From contig NC_069135.1 in NCBI RefSeq assembly GCF_026914265.1, forward strand, positions 1,753,001 through 1,817,000: a DNA stretch of 64,000 nucleotides. The letters are read 5' to 3'. The notes beneath the pieces are model-generated. The model saw only the letters and a list, made by a program, of their open reading frames with translations, was not told the origin of the DNA and searched no databases. The DNA comes from Mya arenaria (Eukaryota > Mollusca > Bivalvia > Myida > Myidae). The translations under genes were made by a program, and so were the position numbers. This document shows, piece by piece, positions 1 through 13,859 of this stretch (its first letter is position 1; the number at the start of each line of letters is the position of its first letter).

Positions 1-3000
1 GGTGTAAAAATTGTTTCATTCTTAATTCAGATTGTAATTGTCATTGTTCTGCTGTTTTTGGAAAACTTACAGGGCTGTATTTAATAAGAGGTAGAAAAAA
101 CTGTAGGCAATTTGTCTAATATGTCTTAAAGATTTAATGTCAAGTTCTGCTGATTAATGTTGATTTAGATTTCTAATCTGATATGAACATTACCATATCT
201 CGCCCTGTAATTGATCTGCCTCTGCTGTTTGCAAGAAATTCATTGTTCTCTGGTTGGGTTACTAATATCATAAGCTGATTTGCCATGTTCAGAACTAAAG
301 TATCCCACCTCTCAAAGGCCCCAATGTTTTGGAACACCCTGAGTCACCCTCAAGGGGGTTTAAAAGGGATGATTGTCAGCTTCATGGGCTTCTAGGGGCT
401 GGGGGAGTATTCTGCCTCGAGGTCACAGGGTCACTGCTATCAAAGAGGACACAAGGGTGGTGGAGAATAATACTAATTTGTTTCCAGTGTTCAGTGCCAC
501 TTGTATCCTAAAAAAGGTCAACAACATTCATTGTTTATGTAGCTTTGATACAAAATTGCCACATTAATTCTGGAATGTAATAGCTTTTGTCAGTCTAGAT
601 TTTACCTAATAGAAATAGAGAGTGTTTAAATGAAGTTTGTTTGAAATAATAACATTAAATGAAACTGAATATTTCAGATTTCTCAACAGTTTGTGGGGTC
701 CACTGTTGCCGGTCTCCTTGTGTTACAATGTTTTCAATTACATATGCCTGTATGGTATGATTTATGTCTAATGACTTTGAAAGAAAAGACATTGTTTTAC
801 TTGTAAGGCCTGTCATTAAACAGCTAATTCATTGCAAATTGATTACTACAGGGTTTGAACATCTGTGTTGTGGTATGTATAAATTACAAGAGTGACCTGA
901 GACTGACAACTATGGTCAGTTATAATGGTCAGTAAGGCCTAGACCAGTTGACCACTGACTGAATTTGGCCCTCAGTGGACACTGGCTGATATATGGACAC
1001 AACACACCCATTTGTAGTGTTCATAGTTGAAAAGTGTGTATGATAATTATGGTTGTATGGTAAAACAGGACTTTGATATCAGGACAATGAAAAAACAATA
1101 CGAACAGAAATGAAATAACTGAGTTGGAAATGTGTTATGAAGAGATAGTCCAACGATGATATACAGTAAAGAAGCATTATATAATGTAACTAAGTGTATA
1201 GTCAAGTTTAAGATGTTGTCTTTCTGTCTGACTTTAATGATTCTGAAAATTATATAAATTGACATTATTAAGTCATTTTGTCAAACATTTAATATTTAAT
1301 AAAGGGATTGCTAAATTTTATTCAACAATATTGACTTAACTTTTCCACCCAATTTACCCTTTGGCAAGAAGCTTTCATTACGTATTGTTGAAAATGACAC
1401 AATAATTATAATCTGATTGAAAATAATGAAATGCTGTCGTTCATGCGATTGTATGACAATCCGATATAGGTCCTATCATTGTTGTTTAGTTCTGTAATAA
1501 TCTGCTTATGGGATTTGTTGATTATTTATTTATTTATTAATGAAGTATTTAGAATAAATAATTTTTTGGTGTAAAAGGACTTTATCTGGCTTAAGCAAAA
1601 GAATGTAAGTAGATTTATGTATTATTATGTAGGTGATTGATTAGGTCAGTAGTTTTGCAAAATTTCGTTTTAAGCATTATTATGTTGGGTTAAAATTCTT
1701 TTCATGAATTAGTTAACAATTATTCATAATGCACCAAGCATATCTGAAATCACTTGCCGCTGTTGTTATTTGGTTCGTTATTCATTCTATAACAGGGTTC
1801 ATGTTATGATCTTTATTATTGTCTGTAAAACTATGAAGTATAGACACTTTGAGACAAGCATGCTCATTTTAGACAACTAATTTTGCCTTTTCATGGTAAA
1901 TCATATATTCGAAATGGTGAATTACAGGCCTAGATAGGAAAGGAAATAAATCAAAATAACAAGTTTTGTCATATTTGCCGTCTTTAATGCTTTATGTTTC
2001 TCCGAAAATCATTCAATATTTCATGAAATCTCTGTCTACCTAAAGACAGTGAGGTACAAACATACCAATCAAGTAAAGATCCCATTGAAGTAATGTTCTT
2101 CCTTGATCATGCATTCTGCCCCAGATGCCATTTTGTCAGCATTGAATGACATGATTTGAAAGAAGAATAGAGGTTTTGACAGCATTCTAAACTCTGCCCA
2201 TCCTTTGGTACAGAATGACTGTGTTAGCCATTAATCTTGTGTGGTTTGTAAAAAATTGTTGTTATTTTCATCCTGGCAAACTGTGGATTGATACTTGTAT
2301 TTCAAGTGGATCTTATTTCATACCATTTTTATAATCATTTGGCATCAGCTATAGGTGTCTAATGAATATTGTTGGAAAATGTTGTAAGGGTGGTATTGTT
2401 GTTCAATGAAACTTGTAATCTATGAATTAAGGGAAACAAACAACAAATAAATAATGTATGTCTGGAGTCTGAGAATCTTAGGTATCTGCAGATGTGATAT
2501 TTGAGTACAAGTTGTCTGCAGACATGGAACTATGAAATGTTTTCATCACATAATATGATTAATATAATAAATTATTTCTGTTGCAGTTTCCTTGTAAAAG
2601 GGTCCATAGGGATGGCCCCGACTCTCAGTGGTCCTTTTAATGGTACAAGTAAAAATATAGTAGACTGCACTTTCTTCTAGACATTTTATCAATTTTCGGA
2701 ATTGTTTAAACTCTAATTTTCTGAATAATGTTTTAAGAATTGACATCAATGTTTTGGAAGTCTCTGCAGTGTTATTGTTAATGTATTTAATTCTCATATT
2801 TAATGTAATGTACCTATTTATATTATTTCAAGAAATTATCATACATATATAAATCATACTCAGATTTCATTTTTTGTTGAGATTTAAAAGCCTGTATGAT
2901 GCTGACAGAAAATGGAAAGACGTTGTTAACAACCAGATGTCTATGGATCAAATAATCCTCTTCCAGTATGGACAGTGTCCTGACCTTTCAGAAGAGACCA

Positions 3001-3971
3001 TTCAAAGAGGCCAGTAATTGGCCCAGTCTTCATAGGCAATTATGTTAGGCAGCTTATGCAGGAAATGGAATCATTGTGGTGTTTCAGGTTGGGTGATAAA
3101 TTCTAAATTTCTGTTCAGGATGGGTTTGTCAATTTGTGGAAGGCATTGTTTGGTTTGCAGTCATCTTATCTGACAGGTATTGATCTTAGGGCTTTCTGAG
3201 TGGGCAGTCTGCTTGATTAATGTATTGATTGGCTCATTTGAGGATTTCTGAGAATCTGAGGCTAAACCGGTTTCAAATGTCATCTTCTTTGAACACAAGA
3301 GGGGTATTTCACAGCTAAAGCAGAATTCTTTGCTCAGTTAACTTTGTTGTATTTCCAGGTCATAAGTTGTTTTTAATTGGATGCTGTTGTTGAAATTAAT
3401 AGTAGACACACTTTTGCAGAAGTATGTTTTATAAAAAAAATGGATTGTGATATGACTTGCTTTTAGTGAGAATTAATTTTCCCAGTGTGTGGCTGCATGT
3501 CATGGGAAAAAATTGCTTATGGTGATTTCGCGTCAAGATGGTCAAACAAATATTGTTTTTCCTTTATTTTTTGTATGACATGTTGGTGATTAGTGGTGGT
3601 TGATGTGCAGGTCTAGGTGTTTCCCTGTACTGGCAGCTGATTAGTGGGGGTTGATGTGCAGGTCTGATGCTGGGATTGTTGGTAAGTGGTTTACCATCTG
3701 CACATACTGGCATTAGATGCACTTTGATGGACTGTTGCAAAGATCTGTCAGTCTGTAAAGAATCATTTAGGGGTATCGTATTTATAAAATGAAAATAACC
3801 TACACCATTAAATAAATGTTATTGTATTCCTGACTGTTCCTTTTCACAAGGTTCATGTTTCTTCCCAATTCAGCAATTCTGTGAGGAACATTGCAATTTA
3901 TGTTTGTGTTTAGGTAATAACTTTTAGTAAATTTTGTCTGGGACATGTTTTTTTCCTTAACCATGTTTTAA
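1..3971. other. Non-coding, no gene recognised
   Basis: This AT-rich stretch has only short open frames (at most about 80 codons) with no recognisable domain and no exon-like run flanked by splice sites. It probably lies upstream of, or in a 5'-UTR intron of, the dystroglycan gene that begins near 9.5 kb. I see no RNA gene or clear transposon end in it. Confidence 0.5.
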
Positions 3972-4848
3972 CAGCTTGTTAGTTCGTTGATGTTGTTTGA
4001 ACAACTTAGAGTTTGTTTACTGATGATGCTGTTTCACCAACTTGTAGAGTTTGCTTACTGATGATGCTGTTTCACCAACTTGTAGAGTTTGTTTACTGAT
4101 GATGCTGTTTCACCAACTTGTAGAGTTCGCTTACTGATGATGCTGTTTCACCAACTTGTAGAGTTTGCTTACTGATGATGCTGTTTCACCAACTTGTAGA
4201 GTTTGCTTACTGATGATGCTGTTTCACCAACTTGTAGAGTTTGCCTACTGATGATGCTGTTTCACCAACTTGTAGAGTTTGCCTACTGATGATGCTGTTT
4301 CACCAACTTGTAGAGTTTGCCTACTGATGATGCTGTTTCACCAACTTGTAGAGTTCGCCTACTGATGATGCTGTTTCACCAACTTGTAGAGTTTGCTTAC
4401 TGATGATGCTGTTTCACCAACTTGTAGAGTTTGCTTACTGATGATGCTGTTTCACCAACTTGTAGAGTTTGTTTACTGATGATGCTGTTTCACCAACTTG
4501 TAGAGTTCGCTTACTGATGATGCTGTTTCACCAACTTGTAGAGTTTGCCTACTGATGATGCTGTTTCACCAACTTGTAGAGTTCGCTTACTGATGATGCT
4601 GTTTCACCAACTTGTAGAGTTCGCCTACTGATGATGCTGTTTCACCAACTTGTGGAGTTCGCCTACTGATGATGCTGTTTCACCAACTTGTAGAGTTCGC
4701 CTACTGATGATGCTGTTTCACCAACTTGTAGAGTTCGCCTACTGATGATGCTGTTTCACCAACTTGTAGAGTTTGCCTACTGATGATGCTGTTTCACCAA
4801 CTTGTAGAGTTCGCTTACTGATGATGCTGTTTCACCAACTTGTAGAGT
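3972..4848. repeat. 38-bp minisatellite, about 22 copies
   Basis: A head-to-tail array with an exact 38-bp period (core ACTGATGATGCTGTTTCACC, then AACTTGTAGAGTTYGC). The first one or two copies are degenerate and the rest differ almost only at two pyrimidine positions (TTTGCTTAC, TTTGCCTAC, TTCGCTTAC, TTCGCCTAC). The near identity suggests recent expansion or homogenisation. It lies about 5 kb upstream of the dystroglycan start codon and codes for nothing, since 38 is not a multiple of three. Confidence 0.95.
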
Positions 4849-7800
4849 TGAGACCTAACTTGTGGCAGCAGTAGCAAAATATTTTTCACATTTTTTAGTT
4901 GCATTAAGTCTTTTACAAGTTTCATAATAAAAATGTCCTATTAAACCCTCCAGACATGAGTCTTTTAAATTACGAATGGCAGGGTTGGAAACCATACCCT
5001 GTGCATCTATTTGGGCATGGGCATCTATGATAGGACATTTATGGTGTATGCATTTTTCTGTGGGAATGAGGAATGAGGGAACTCATTCTGAACACATTCC
5101 GTCTGAGTTAAGCACAACAGTGCACTTTACACGTGTTTCAACAAGAGCAAAACAATATCACTTGTCTTCTGGAATTCCTGAGATTTTATGCAGCTAAAAT
5201 GATGTAATCTCGCATCCATATTTAATTCTAATAGAGTCAAGCTGTGGCAGGCATTTGTCTGCATGGGTTACAGATTTTTCTGATACTCATAATATTTCAC
5301 TATAAATCACCCTTTTCATGATAAGGCAATATTTTATGCTTCACTATTTATCAAAATTATTCTTATGATTTTATCAGTGACCGAGTAATTTTTCATACAA
5401 TGTTAATAATTACAGAAGAGGAGGGGTGAATCTTTTTCCATGTAGAATACATGTGAAATTAACAGACATCAGGGCTCCAGATAGAATCAGCAATTATTGT
5501 AACTGAAGCTCTTTTATGGCCATGATTTTTCAATTTTCCATTCCACACTGTCCATCATACAAACTCCATTGACAGGAACATTAAAGTATCTGAGGATAGT
5601 CATTAATATCATTTCCAAATGTTCAAACAGGTAACAAAGGACATTATAGAAAATTGAGTCAACTTGATTCAACAGGTGCAAAAGTCTACCAAGGTTCACT
5701 GAAATACTTCTACAGTTCTATTATCAGAGATTTACCCATGATTAGAGCCACAGGGAAACACCTATGCTTGCTAATTCAGTCAATTAACTAGTATGATATA
5801 ACATAGCATTCCTTAGTTCTTTATTTTTTTTGCACCAAGGCCTCAGACTGAAAAATGTGAACGAGGGGGAGGGGTGGGGGGAGGGATTGTCATGTTTGAA
5901 ACATGAGTTTGCAATGAAAACTACTTGTAATTAGGAAAATTAAAAGTGTTCTGGCCAACATTATAACAGATAATTTTCCGGGACTTAAAGCTTGGGAAAA
6001 TATCAAGTATAATCATTTTGACATTTTACATGATGAACTGCTTGCAACTGAATAATCAGTTACACCCATTCATCTACGAGATTTAGTTTTTGCTGTTGTT
6101 TTGGCGGATTTTACTTTCCACTTCAATAACAAGATCCATCATTATCCTCTGCTTTATGATTTTTTGTTGTACTTTAAAGTGCTTTCAGAGTCTATGAGAA
6201 AACTCGACTGTATGAGCAAGTGCCAAGTTTGAGGCAAGATAGCATTTTTTGAAATCACAAATGATGGCAATAACATTGATACTATAAAAAGTGATTTCAG
6301 AGTCTATTGGAACGCTGTATGTGCAAGTGCCAAGTTCGGGGAAAAATATCATTAGAGATTGCAATAACATAGATTCTATAAAGTGCTAACTGAAATGATG
6401 GCAATAAGGTGGTTATAAACTTATAGTCACAAGGATGACGCTGCTTCCCGGGGAATGATGATTGAAATCTCTATGATCACAGGATTTTACCTGCAGTTTA
6501 TGCAACTGCATCAGCTGCAGACTGCATTTTACTGGGAAATAATGCTGTTATTTCCACATCTGAATAGCAATAATGCACAAGTCAATTGTAACCACGGCCA
6601 TGTGACATAGCAAGTCTTCATGTTTGTATACACCAAAAGCTTCTGTTTGCCATGTTTTGTATCTCCAAAGCTTGTAGCAGACATGTTTTTTTCATGTGAT
6701 ACCTTTATTCCTGTCATGATGTGGCCATGAGAATGCATGTTGTTGCCAGGTCCAGTGAAATATAATATAGTTGTGTTCCCTTCAGTTTGTAGTTGTCCAC
6801 TTGTTGCGGCATGTATAGCCTCTCTGATACCTCGGACCAGACAGATCAGATCTGCATACCTGCACAGTAACCACTTTACCAGGGCTAACACTGATGCAAT
6901 AATGTATTTAAAACTGATTGGAGAACAAATGGACCATGAGCCAGTAATTTGCTGGTAATTAGTGTTTGTGCGAGGACCAGTGTTTGGAGCCAGGTTGGTA
7001 ATTGGAGGAAATGTGGAAGTCATTGCTCTTTTAATGTAAGACTTAGGGGAAAGAGGGCTGTTGAGTTTGCAATACTGGTATTGTGACTTGTGCATTCTTT
7101 CGTCATTATTATTTTCAGATTCTGATAAAGTATTGTTCAAAAAGTTGTTTGTTGCATAAGTATACATGTAAATTGGTATCTACTATGTTGTTTCTGGTTA
7201 ATTGACAATTGACTGCTCGCTCCATTGTTGTTGCTTCATGGTGTTACCTTGAGGTTGATGGTGTACAGGTGCAGGATTCTCTTTTGGAGCCCATAATAGA
7301 CTAGAAAGGAAGACAATTGATGGCTGTTTGATAACTCTGGAATTCTCCTGTAAGGAACAATTTATCATTAGCCTATGTGTATTGTTTGTACTGTTGACTA
7401 AGTTTCAAGGCTTTTCATCATATAATTGGTAATAATTGTCCTTTATTATAAGTATGCTATTGAAACAGTCTTACTGTGTGTACAAGGAATGCATTCTACA
7501 TTTGATAAGTAGAGGAATACAAGTGCGTAAATCTTTGAAATCAGGATTGCCTGGAAGACTGAAATAACTGATTTCATAGATTTATCGTGCAGTTATACAA
7601 TTTTTCGATGTTTTATTTATAGGACAGAAATTTCGATTAATCTATCTTGGATGCAAGAATTTTGCATTACAGAATATAATGATTTCTCTAGCAGAGCTAT
7701 GCAGTTGTTAATGCAACAGTAATGTAGTATAGATGGATTCATGGTGTGATCCTCTGATTCATATCTGTATGCCTGTGAAGAAAAAGATTACTTTCAAACT

Positions 7801-9474
7801 TTCTCCCATGTTCAGTATTTCGAGCTTAGTTTGTGATTTGTTTCTCTATTACCATTTTAGTGTAAGTGCATATGATGTAAATGCATTACTATTTTGGTAG
7901 AATAATGAGATGATCCTACAGATAGTGTTCTTGCTTCTTTGGCTGATGAATGTACGAGCAAAGCAATTCACAATATTAATTTAGTCTATTATAACTCATG
8001 TCTCTGCGAATGGGATTGCTGGAGATATTCTTTTTGAATCATTTTAAAGGATGATCGCATGTGTACTGGCTAGTATAGAGACATTGGCGCCAAACACTAA
8101 GGTTGACAATTACTTTGGCTTAACTAAGCTCTGCCAATTTCATGGTTTAGTTAAGCAGAATTGGACAGAAACTATTACATAGTGGAATACAACCTTTTTC
8201 CAATTAATAAATCTGGACATTGACCATTGTCCATGGCGTTTACAATGATATGGCTATGGTATAACAAGGTGTGAGCCATACATTGTAGGTGCAAGATGAC
8301 CTTCTGGTGCAAGATGACCTTCTGCTATTGGTGTTTATTACTTACCTTTACCTTTTATTACTCACCTTATTAGAAGAATAGTCACAGCATAGTTCTCCAC
8401 TGGACTGAATCATGAAATGAGATTGGATGTGTACATATATAAACATAAATAAACTGTTCAAGCTTTCTTGTCTGAGCTATCAATGAAATGTTTTTGCAGT
8501 AAATGGGATATCCCTGCTGATGTGGTATTTTGAAGAGATCAATCTTTTTGAATTGCTCAATAAGAAGTTTGTTAGGTAAGCCTTTAATCATGTTAGCAGA
8601 GGCTTAATGCAAAATAAAACAAGACTGCTATATAATGAATGGAGGAAAAGAGATTGAAAATCTTAGTTTTATTACCGAAAACCTCCCGGGATTGCATTAA
8701 TTCTGGATTTGAATTTTTTTTCAAGATGTAGTGCCTTTATTCTGTGATTTTGTATAGATTCCTGTAGACTACGTTATTTTATAGCAATGTGATTTCTTTC
8801 ATTCAGTTTTAAAGGGAGTTGCAAAGCTATATATAATCATATTTCTATCAATGTTTAGTACCCTCCCTTGCATAAAAAAACATCAAATGAAAACTTTGTT
8901 GTAAGCACAGAGAAACTGAAAACATGGATTCCAGAGAGTGTGCAATGCACATGTGTTGCGTGTGGTTTAATAAATTGATAAGTACTTTCTGCTCTTATTT
9001 TTTGCTTAGTAATGGGTTAAATTTAGAATGTTCATGCATAATTCATTATTGTAATTACCTTTTAAATTTTAAACAGATTGGATTAAGTCAGAATAAGTTA
9101 CCAATGAGCTGCTTTACTAAATTGCAATGCAATTACAGCCTAGTTCATGTAGATTTCATTTGCCACTATGGCATTGTGTTACACAAGTTACGTAAGAGGA
9201 CAGCTCCTACATGTTAATTAGTGTATCAAAATTGTTCTGTTGTTGGTTAAAAGAATTAAAAAGATCATATTTTCAGAGACATTTAAATTACATATTTTAT
9301 TATGTGATAATTATAAACTATTGTATGATACAGTTTAGCAAACATATAAAAAATAATTGCCATCATTCTATAAAATCATTTTCTCTTGCCAAAACCACTT
9401 GAATGCTAGTGAAATGCAGTGAGTTGGAGAATATTTACCTGTTGTATTTACAATGTACTGTTGTATGATTGCAG
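4849..9474. other. Non-coding upstream region
   Basis: AT-rich DNA with no supported exon. The longest open frame (6529-7167, minus strand, 212 codons) has no recognisable domain, no upstream splice or promoter context and amino-acid composition typical of chance translation. A plausible 3' splice site (pyrimidine-rich run ending GATTGCAG at 9474) closes the region and may start the dystroglycan exon that holds the start codon. Confidence 0.45.
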
Positions 9475-9698
9475 GCAGTAGAAGCAGTGCACTCCAGCAC
9501 CACTTGTAGGTCTACAGTCTCTACCGTGGTGTTTGTCACAAGGCAGCGGCGGCGAACGTGATTCTGGGATAGTTTGTTGCAAACCAATACTGCTGAAGGC
9601 TACAGATACAATGCATAGGCTCGATGTGTTATGATATTTAGTTCTGCTAGGATTTAATATAAGTAATAATTGCATAAGAAAGGATTTATTGTGACAAA
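9475..9698 (+). other. Probable 5' UTR of dystroglycan first coding exon
   Basis: This stretch follows an acceptor-like site ending GATTGCAG (9474) and runs into the start codon at 9699. It contains no long open frame in phase with the gene. Animal dystroglycan genes commonly have an upstream non-coding exon, so a 5'-UTR exon further left is likely but cannot be located here. The exact 5' edge is inferred. Confidence 0.4.
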
Positions 9699-9932
9699 AT
9701 GGATGTAAAAATGGGAGTGTCAGTGCTAATGGTGGTGTTATGTGGATATTTTTGGACAGTGAATGGGCAAGCATTGAAGTACAATCCTAAAGTTTCTAGT
9801 AATGGCCCATCATCATCGAGCGAGCCTCTGTCATTACAATGGGGTATTCCAGACTCCACAGCGTATGTTGGCAAACTCTTCCGCTATACGCTGCCCTCTG
9901 ATGCCTTCCAGGGAAACATTGTCAAATATGAC
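9699..9932 (+). CDS. DAG1: Dystroglycan, coding exon 1 (signal peptide and start of N-terminal cadherin-like domain)
   Basis: This exon encodes residues 1-78 of an 885-residue dystroglycan precursor. It starts at the ATG at 9699; residues 6-23 are a hydrophobic signal peptide ending in VNGQA. From about residue 45 a dystroglycan cadherin-like domain begins (PDSTAYVGKLFRYTLPSDAF). The exon ends at a strong donor (GAC|GTAAGT) in phase 0 after residue 78 (VKYD). The first in-frame codon of the next exon continues the same domain (ITEAGKPSLPSWMVFDP), so the junction is supported at protein level. A single coding intron close to the N-terminus is also how vertebrate DAG1 is organised, which suggests an ancient intron. 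The intron here is 6,246 bp and carries two minisatellites. Confidence 0.9.
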
Positions 9933-12238
9933 GTAAGTGTGGTATTTCTGTATTAAGCATTTGTATGATTAAATAACTCAAACTTGCTTTTATTTTACAT
10001 GATGTAATACAGTAGAAGTCAAGTTACAAACTGTTTTTAAAACATTTATAGAACAGTTAATTCATATCATAATATCATGATGCCTAAAAAATGAAAATAC
10101 AGTTGCCAAATTGTTAAAAAAGACATCTTTTTTAAAACATTGTATTTTATAATGATGTTTTCAGTTTTAGAGCTGTCAGGCAGAATTTATGGTCTGCTTT
10201 TGCCAGGGGTATTTTTGTAGAAACATATTGGCTAATATTTCAAGAATACTATGCCTTTTCTGTCAGTTTTATGTACTGCTGTCTGATAAAGACTTCTTCC
10301 CTTAGTTCTATGGCTGTGGCCTACCAGGGGCAGCAATATTTCAATTTATAGTGTGAGAAACTGCTGTTAACAATGACATTTTCAATATTCTAGATTTTTG
10401 TGGAAAGCATGGTTGGATTTTAAGTAGAATGTTAAATGCTCTGTGAAATGTCATGGCTTTTGAATTTTACTGGTTCAAAATGAGAAGATCTTGACCGAAT
10501 TTTTTGTTAATGTACTCTCTCATGAGTTCTTTTCACATTAATAATAAGCACATCCATGGCCATGACTATGGACGGTCCAATGGCCATGACTGGGGATTGG
10601 CCTGCCTCTCAGACAGCAATACTGCCTTTCTTCTATCACTGAAAACAGACAAATTGACCAATTATGAAGCCACTGTGAATGAAATTGGCCAGGAAAGCCA
10701 GTAGCTGATAAGCCCAGCCACCAGGTTTTCCTTGTGGAATTGTTATTACTGTAAATGTTTGTAATAATATACCCATGTATCTCATTGAAGACACACTTCC
10801 CTAATGACTATTAAAAACCTGTTTGCAGCCAAAGTGACTGAGCCTTGGTATTAACAAATTGTTTTTAAAGTTACTCTCTCATGTTTTGGACCAAAAATTA
10901 GCTTTCCTGATAATGCATCTGAAAAAACTTATTTTATCATTATTTTACTCTATGATATCTAAATTGCAGAAAAAAATACAATTATAGCATAAAAAAGGTA
11001 TTTTGGTTGTAGTGGGGTTCAAACTCATGCCGTTAAAGTCAAGAAAAAAGTGGAAAACAGCTGGCTAGTCCAGACAGCCACGGGGTTTTTTAACGAAAGT
11101 GTTGGATATGTTGACCTGTTAATGGTACATTGATAACATCATATCAATCAACCAATCACCCAACACCACTGCCGTAATTAATTTTGAATCACGTTATTAA
11201 TACTAATGAAAATTGTGGTCTTCAAAGCTGATATTAGAGCAAATATCAACATTTGCTGAAGGTTCAAGCTTTTGGTATTTTTGTTCAACACTTCTTATGA
11301 TTTGCCACACTTTATTTGGTAATTAAATAAAAGAAGTGCTTTTTTCAAACCATGAGCAAGTCACTTTAAGGCATAAAGAAAATCACAACCCAAGAGGGGT
11401 ATTTAAAAGTCATATAATATCCTGAAAGAAAATTGAAATTACTTTGAAATACATCAGTTCCCCCAGTTGTTATAGGAATTATTTGAATTGAATGATTTCT
11501 TTGAGTGACCTTGGTGAATTTAAGGAATTATTGAGGCTGGTTTATTCCTGAGGATATTCCTGCCAGGAAAGCCTGCAAATGCATGAAACAGACTACTTTT
11601 GATTCATCTTGCAGAGCTAACAAATTGTAATTGTTGACTGGTTGGTATGTTGGGTGGAGGTGAAAAACAAATAAATGGTGCATAATCTGGTAGCTCAGTC
11701 AGCATCAATTTGAAGCCTCTTGAATAATTCCTCAGCAGCTTACAACAATTTACAGCATTAAGTTGCAATAGGTCTTTTCTTTGATGGTGTAGGCTCCAGT
11801 CTTTGTTTGTGCACATGGCAATTATCAGTTATATTTGATTTTGGTTTCAGTCTTAGTCAACATTTAATTCAACTTTCATCTATGTTATAATTGTTTAAAT
11901 CCTAATGCAGACATTATATAAAAGTGTATCTTTACATTCTAGTTCCATTTAAGAAAGTTAATATACTGGTAGACGATCCAGTAGTTTTTTTAATCAAAAC
12001 TTGGCAAACATAAAAGTCATGTTGTACTGAAGTTCTTATTTTACCTGACATTGTTTTCTCTTTATTGTTTCATTGAAGTGACATAATAATTAGTTAGAGA
12101 GTTATGTCGGCTGTTTGACTGGGCTTATCAGCTCACAATGAGAGAGGCGGGAGATTAACTGTGGTCTTGTGGGAACCTATTTAGATAATCCTTTCCCTCT
12201 TGATTATCTTGATTTTCTGGTCCACTTTCTTCCAATGT

Positions 12239-12557
12239 CACAGGTACACTGTGAAGTCTGTGTCAGATATGTGCTCAGTGCCATTCTCTTCTGACAATGT
12301 CACAGCTACAGAGAAGTGTGTGTCAGATACTTGTTGCCATTCTCTCCTGACAATGACACAGCTACAGAGAAGTCTGTGTCAGATACTCGTTGCCATTCTC
12401 TCCTGACAATGACACAGCTACAGAGAAGTCTGTGTCAAATACTCGTTGCCATTTTCTTCTGGCAATGTCACAGCTACAGAGAAGTCTGTGTCAGATACTC
12501 GTTGCCATTTTCTTCTGGCAATGTCACAGCTACAGAGAAGTCGATGTCAGATACTCC
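12239..12557. repeat. 56-bp minisatellite in dystroglycan intron, about 5.7 copies
   Basis: The unit contains CACAGCTACAGAGAAGTC and recurs at 12301, 12357, 12413, 12469 and 12525, an exact 56-bp period. The first copy is 6 bp longer. The last full copies differ from the middle ones by a shared block change (TTTTCTTCTGGCAATGTC for TCTCTCCTGACAATGAC). The overlapping open frames here are by-products of the repeat. Confidence 0.95.
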
Positions 12558-13859
12558 CTTACATTGTTTAAATCTTTCATCAGGTTTACTTTATTTTTTA
12601 CTTTATTATTTTTAATGGAGTGGAAACATTATGTCCAAAGTTTTATTGTCTTAAGAACTTAATTCAATTACTTGTTTATGACCCAACAATCAATGGTATC
12701 AGTGAACTATCTATAATGGCCTACAAGGTCAGTCAGTAAAAGTGTAATAAAGTAAACCACATTAACCTACATGTGTCTATGAACATGTCAGCTTATAGTG
12801 TTTGCTATGAACTGGTCAAAATGCCACTATTTATACGTATTAACATTGTAATGTGCTGTAAACTGCAGGGTCTATGACTTAGTATAGATTTATGTTACAT
12901 TTTGTTATTTTCATAGACTATTTCTTGACACATACCAGGCAAAACTGACAGAATACCATAAAGGATGCATATTTATCTCAGGGATGGCTCACAGAAACCA
13001 CATCAAATCCCAATATGGCAAACCTTGCAGCCTATGCTACTTTAAAATTCTGTTACCTCAGCGAAAAGCATACATTAGTTCTGCTCTCTGCCCCGCTGTC
13101 GATGACGGGTTATCAAGGTCAGCATCTTAGCAAGTGAATACCATAACATTCATGAATAATTACATAAATTTATCATAAAATACTCACAAAAGACTGTGTC
13201 TTGGGCATATGGCTGAATGACAAATAGATGTTTTTTTCTAAAAATACGGGCAAAGTTGACTTGCTTCTGAAATAATCATGGGAATGAGTGACTTTTCTGT
13301 TAAACAAATATTACTCATAAAAAGAAGCTAATGCAAAATTTGAAGTCGAATATGTAGATTAATTTCTTGATGAAAAATATGAGACAATCCAAATAACCTT
13401 GTAGAAATTAACATATAATGTTTCATCCAAAACAATGATAGGGTCCACAGAAGATACAAGAAACTCATTACAGATTATTAAAGAATTTTAAAAAAGATGA
13501 TGTTTTAAGACAGAATTCTGAGTAATAATATCCATGTGGGAATTTTTTAGATAGCCCAGAGCTGAAAACTAAATTGCAAAAATCACTTGTTGCGCCTAAT
13601 GCGTCCTGGCCTTGTTAAAATATTGCCTTCAGAGAAATAAGTTGGAACTTGGAAAACATAAAAAATGATCTATGTTCTAGAATATGAAAGACAGGATAAA
13701 AACGTGCTATGGATACAGTGTCTCTTGGGCTTTTAAAGTCTTGATATTTGTAACCATATATACACATCAAGTAAAACATCCTGTAAACAATTCTGGGTAT
13801 TAAATATAAGTCATTTGAGGAATTGCAAGAAAATGATGCTGATTTTCCAAAAAGGTGTG

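Noticed and set aside
3972..4848. Possible hammerhead ribozyme repeats, because each 38-bp unit contains CTGATGA
   Set aside because: The second conserved core element (GAAA after stem II) and a cleavable NUH-flanked stem are absent on that strand. The match is only seven bases.
6529..7167. 212-codon open frame on the minus strand
   Set aside because: It is long for this AT-rich region, but the translation has no recognisable domain, low-complexity Asn/Thr/Ser composition, and no supporting splice or promoter context.
11025..11095. tRNA-like segment on the minus strand (GAGTTTGAACCCC B-box-like)
   Set aside because: No matching 5' acceptor strand and no credible anticodon arm; at most a very old SINE trace.
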